Below are positions 6,848-8,711 of a stretch of 8,711 nt of DNA, in pieces. Origin of the DNA: Oscillospiraceae bacterium. Its GTDB lineage: Bacteria > Bacillota > Clostridia > Oscillospirales > Oscillospiraceae. The translations under genes and the position numbers were made by a program. The notes beneath the pieces were generated by a model. It worked only from the letters and a program-made list of their open reading frames with translations, was not told where the DNA came from and did no database searches. The DNA is taken from assembly GCA_020025175.1 (NCBI GenBank), contig JAHHSM010000075.1, forward strand, positions 1-8,711, written 5' to 3'. Positions within the stretch are counted from its first letter, which is position 1. Each line of letters starts with the position of its first letter.

Positions 6848-7075
6848 TTTCTCATTACCTCCAAAAGTACTTATATTTGCAGGGAACAATTATATTGTGC
6901 TTGCAAAACACACATAACCACAACACTTTATAGAAATTATAGAATGATATATGGATATTTTACCATGGTTTATTAAAAATGTATAGACTGAAAGTCTGTA
7001 AATTGATAAAATAGACTTGCAATTATTATTCAATATGATAAAATTCAATTAGAAATTGATTAGGAGATGACGTTT
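6848..7075. promoter_or_regulatory. Divergent control region between phosphofructokinase and aldolase
   Basis: This 228-base AT-rich spacer must carry promoters in both directions. Towards phosphofructokinase, two TATAAT sequences are visible on the - strand (6941-6936 and 6894-6889), but neither has a good -35 box, so no start is assigned. Towards aldolase, TGATAAAAT occurs twice, at 7004-7012 and 7036-7044, 32 bases apart. A short inverted repeat AGACT-GAA-AGTCT (6985-6997) lies upstream of both copies and could be a regulator site. No ORF is supported here. Confidence 0.5.
7017..7044 (+). promoter_or_regulatory. Extended -10 promoter for aldolase
   Basis: TTGCAA (7017-7022) and TAAAAT (7039-7044) are separated by 16 bases, with TG at 7036-7037 giving an extended -10 motif. 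Transcription would start near 7051, leaving a leader of about 25 nt. A second set upstream, TAGACT (6984-6989) with TAAAAT (7007-7012) at 17 bases, may be a tandem promoter. Confidence 0.55.
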
Positions 7076-8029
7076 ATGGCACTTGTTTCATCCAGAGAAA
7101 TGTTCGAAAAAGCATACAACGGTGGTTACGCAATTGGTGCTTTCAATGTAAATAACATGGAGATTATTCAGGGTATAACAGAGGCTGCACAAGAGGTAGA
7201 TGCTCCTTTGATTTTGCAGGTTTCTAAGGGTGCTCGCGCTTATGCGAATCATACTTACCTCATAAAGCTGGTGGAAGCAGCGGTTATGGAAACTGGTCTG
7301 CCGATCTGCCTGCATCTTGATCACGGCGATTCTTTTGAGACTTGCAAAAGCTGTATTGATGGTGGATTTACTGCCGTTATGATTGATGCATCCTCCAAGC
7401 CTTTTGCAGAAAATATTGAGATTACCAAGAAAGTTGTGGACTATGCGCACGACCATGGTGTGGTAGTTGAGGCTGAGCTTGGTGCTTTGGCTGGTATTGA
7501 AGATGATGTGAAAGTCTCTGCAGAAGAATCCCATTATACACGTCCTGAGGAAGTAGAAGAGTTTGTAGCAAGGAGAGGCTGCGATTCCCTGGCAATTGCG
7601 ATTGGTACCTCTCACGGTGCCTATAAGTTTAAGCCTGGTACAAAGCCTCAGCTTCGTTTTGATATCTTGCATGAAGTTGAGAAGAAGTTGCCCAATTTCC
7701 CCATTGTTTTGCATGGTTCATCTTCTGTTCCTCAAGAATACGTTAAGATGATTAATGAAAATGGTGGCGCAATGCCTGGTGCAATTGGTGTACCTGAGGA
7801 TCAATTGAGAGAGGCTGCTCGCAGTGCTGTATGCAAAATTAATATTGATTCAGATCTGCGTTTGGCAATGACAGGTACTATTCGTAAATTTATGGCAGAG
7901 CATCCCGATAAATTTGATCCGCGCGAATACCTGAAGCCCGCACGTGCGAATATTCATGAATTGGTAAAACATAAACTGGTTGATGTGCTTGGCTGCGCAG
8001 GGCATGCACATGAATTGACTAATAAATAA
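7076..8029 (+). CDS. fba: Class II fructose-bisphosphate aldolase
   Basis: This zinc-dependent aldolase (317 residues) cleaves fructose 1,6-bisphosphate to dihydroxyacetone phosphate and glyceraldehyde 3-phosphate in a TIM barrel. The whole family pattern is present: GAFNVNNMEIIQG near the N-terminus, HLDHG with catalytic Asp82 and metal ligand His83, VEAELG with Glu134, IGTSHGAYKF with ligand His180, VLHGSSSVP with ligand His213, and KINIDSDLR in the phosphate-binding region. ATG 7076 is chosen because AGGAG (7062-7066) lies 9 nt upstream. The earlier in-frame ATG at 7067 touches that site directly and cannot use it. The gene diverges from phosphofructokinase, whose product it consumes, and ends in its own terminator. 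Tagatose-bisphosphate aldolases share this fold, but the glycolytic context favours the fructose enzyme. Confidence 0.95.
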   Translation: MALVSSREMFEKAYNGGYAIGAFNVNNMEIIQGITEAAQEVDAPLILQVSKGARAYANHTYLIKLVEAAVMETGLPICLHLDHGDSFETCKSCIDGGFTAVMIDASSKPFAENIEITKKVVDYAHDHGVVVEAELGALAGIEDDVKVSAEESHYTRPEEVEEFVARRGCDSLAIAIGTSHGAYKFKPGTKPQLRFDILHEVEKKLPNFPIVLHGSSSVPQEYVKMINENGGAMPGAIGVPEDQLREAARSAVCKINIDSDLRLAMTGTIRKFMAEHPDKFDPREYLKPARANIHELVKHKLVDVLGCAGHAHELTNK

Positions 8030-8044
8030 CTATTCTTTGTTTAG

Positions 8045-8076
8045 AAAAATCACCCAAAATATTTTGGGTGATTTTT
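8045..8076 (+). terminator. Intrinsic terminator after aldolase
   Basis: ATCACCCAAAAT (8049-8060) and ATTTTGGGTGAT (8061-8072) form a perfect inverted repeat, about 9 bp of stem around a small AT loop. AAAA upstream and TTTT downstream (8073-8076) can lengthen the stem or serve as the T tract. It separates aldolase from the amidase gene, which should therefore have its own promoter. Confidence 0.88.
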
Positions 8077-8121
8077 ATATAATAACAATAGATGTAAAAT
8101 GAAAATACTTTACAGAGAAAC

Positions 8122-8176
8122 ACAATTCACACCCTGTTTTATGATTGCGTAAACTGAAAAGAGGGGGGTGAATTGT
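8122..8176 (+). promoter_or_regulatory. Hairpin sequestering the amidase ribosome binding site
   Basis: ACAATTCAC (8122-8130) pairs with GTGAATTGT (8168-8176), and after one bulged A (8131), CCC (8132-8134) pairs with GGG (8165-8167). This gives 12 bp around a 30-nt loop. The 3' arm contains most of the G-rich ribosome binding site (8161-8168) and ends 3 nt before the ATG at 8180, so the closed form should block translation. It could work as a thermosensor, a protein- or sRNA-controlled switch, or a DNA operator. No clear promoter was found between the aldolase terminator and this site. Confidence 0.45.
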
Positions 8177-8179
8177 CAA

Positions 8180-8683
8180 ATGGTAAGGTTATATCCTTAT
8201 GACCGCGATGTTGCAGTGGCTTATGCGCATCGCTGGGCATACAGCCGAAATCCAAGGTTCTATGATTATCAAAATATAGGTGGAGATTGTACGAACTTTG
8301 TATCACAATGCCTTTACGCAGGAACGGGTATTATGAATTTTACACCCGTTTTCGGATGGTATTATATTGATGCAAATGCAAAATCACCTTCATGGACAGG
8401 TGTTCCATACTTGTTTGATTTTCTAAAACGAGAACAAACATCAGTTGGTCCGATCGGAGAAGAGGTTACTATTTCAAAAATTGAACCTGGAGATATTTTG
8501 CAATTATCTTTTGATGGAATCCATTATCAGCATACGCCAATTGTTGTACAAATAAGCGAACCAATTACACCAGAAACAATTTTGGTAGCAGCGCACAGTG
8601 ATGATGCAGATTATCGACCACTGAATACTTATCAATATAAAAACATTCGCTATATTCACATCGCAGGATTTTATAAAGACTAA
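8180..8683 (+). CDS. Amidase_6-family putative amidase, no signal peptide
   Basis: This 167-residue protein has the hallmarks of the putative amidase domain family Amidase_6 (PF12671), seen in Bacilli and Clostridia and thought to have a papain-like fold. It begins YPYDRDVAVAYAHRWAYSRNP, then GGDCTNFVSQCL with candidate nucleophile Cys37, MNFTPVFGWYY, WTGVPYLFDFL, PGDILQL, YQHTPIVV with candidate His118, and AAHSDDADYRPLNTY with His139 and Asp141. The domain fills the whole protein, with no signal peptide or anchor, so it would act inside the cell or, if made during sporulation, in the spore or mother cell. The latter is a guess. An upstream in-frame GTG (8168) lies inside the ribosome binding site, so ATG 8180 is preferred. 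The substrate is unknown, and I know of no firm experimental function for this short form. Confidence 0.85.
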   Translation: MVRLYPYDRDVAVAYAHRWAYSRNPRFYDYQNIGGDCTNFVSQCLYAGTGIMNFTPVFGWYYIDANAKSPSWTGVPYLFDFLKREQTSVGPIGEEVTISKIEPGDILQLSFDGIHYQHTPIVVQISEPITPETILVAAHSDDADYRPLNTYQYKNIRYIHIAGFYKD

Positions 8684-8711
8684 ATTGAATGAATCCGCTA
8701 CGCAACAGAAA

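Noticed and set aside
6848..6889. Longer phosphofructokinase N-terminus starting at 6889
   Set aside because: The 14 extra codons would encode the GGAGG site itself (reading FGGNE), while ATG 6847 is well placed after it and the protein then begins as expected for the family.
7088..7714. 208-codon - strand open frame inside the aldolase gene
   Set aside because: It lies antisense to a complete, well-conserved aldolase and has no family motif. Its cysteine-, histidine- and isoleucine-rich translation is typical of shadow frames.

Overview
The window looks like a chromosomal housekeeping stretch from an AT-rich, low-GC Gram-positive bacterium. It is most likely a gut-type member of the Clostridia (Oscillospiraceae/Ruminococcaceae-like). 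This is inferred from purine-rich Shine-Dalgarno sites, sigma-A-type promoters, separate short secD and secF genes, an animal-like adenylosuccinate lyase, a phosphofructokinase with pyrophosphate-type residues and an Amidase_6-family protein. No rRNA, tRNA, CRISPR array, integrase or intact insertion sequence was seen.

Layout. Bases 1-142 hold a good promoter but no supportable gene. Then follow, on the + strand, an aspartate-type aminotransferase (143-1339), a stem-loop with a T-rich tail, adenylosuccinate lyase purB (1411-2847), a near-consensus promoter, and the secD-secF pair (2990-5235), which ends in a strong terminator. A 373-base gap (5236-5608) separates secF from the converging phosphofructokinase gene on the - strand (5609-6847). 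This gap holds the terminator, a 12-bp inverted repeat, a possible 17-codon ORF and a candidate structured RNA of about 130 nt. A 228-base divergent control region then leads to class II fructose-bisphosphate aldolase (7076-8029), which has its own terminator. The last gene (8180-8683) is a small Amidase_6 protein whose ribosome binding site lies inside a predicted hairpin.

How the genes fit together. The aminotransferase (aspartate metabolism) and PurB (which splits fumarate from aspartate-derived adducts) are neighbours in nitrogen and purine metabolism. SecD and SecF form the membrane complex that helps the Sec translocon. The divergent phosphofructokinase and aldolase catalyse consecutive glycolytic steps, making and then cleaving fructose 1,6-bisphosphate.

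Most of the window is ordinary core genome. The parts most worth a second look are the junction-like RNA fold at 5450-5579, the ribosome-binding-site hairpin before the amidase gene, and SecF, where the usual intramembrane aspartate of the proton-pathway motif is an alanine.
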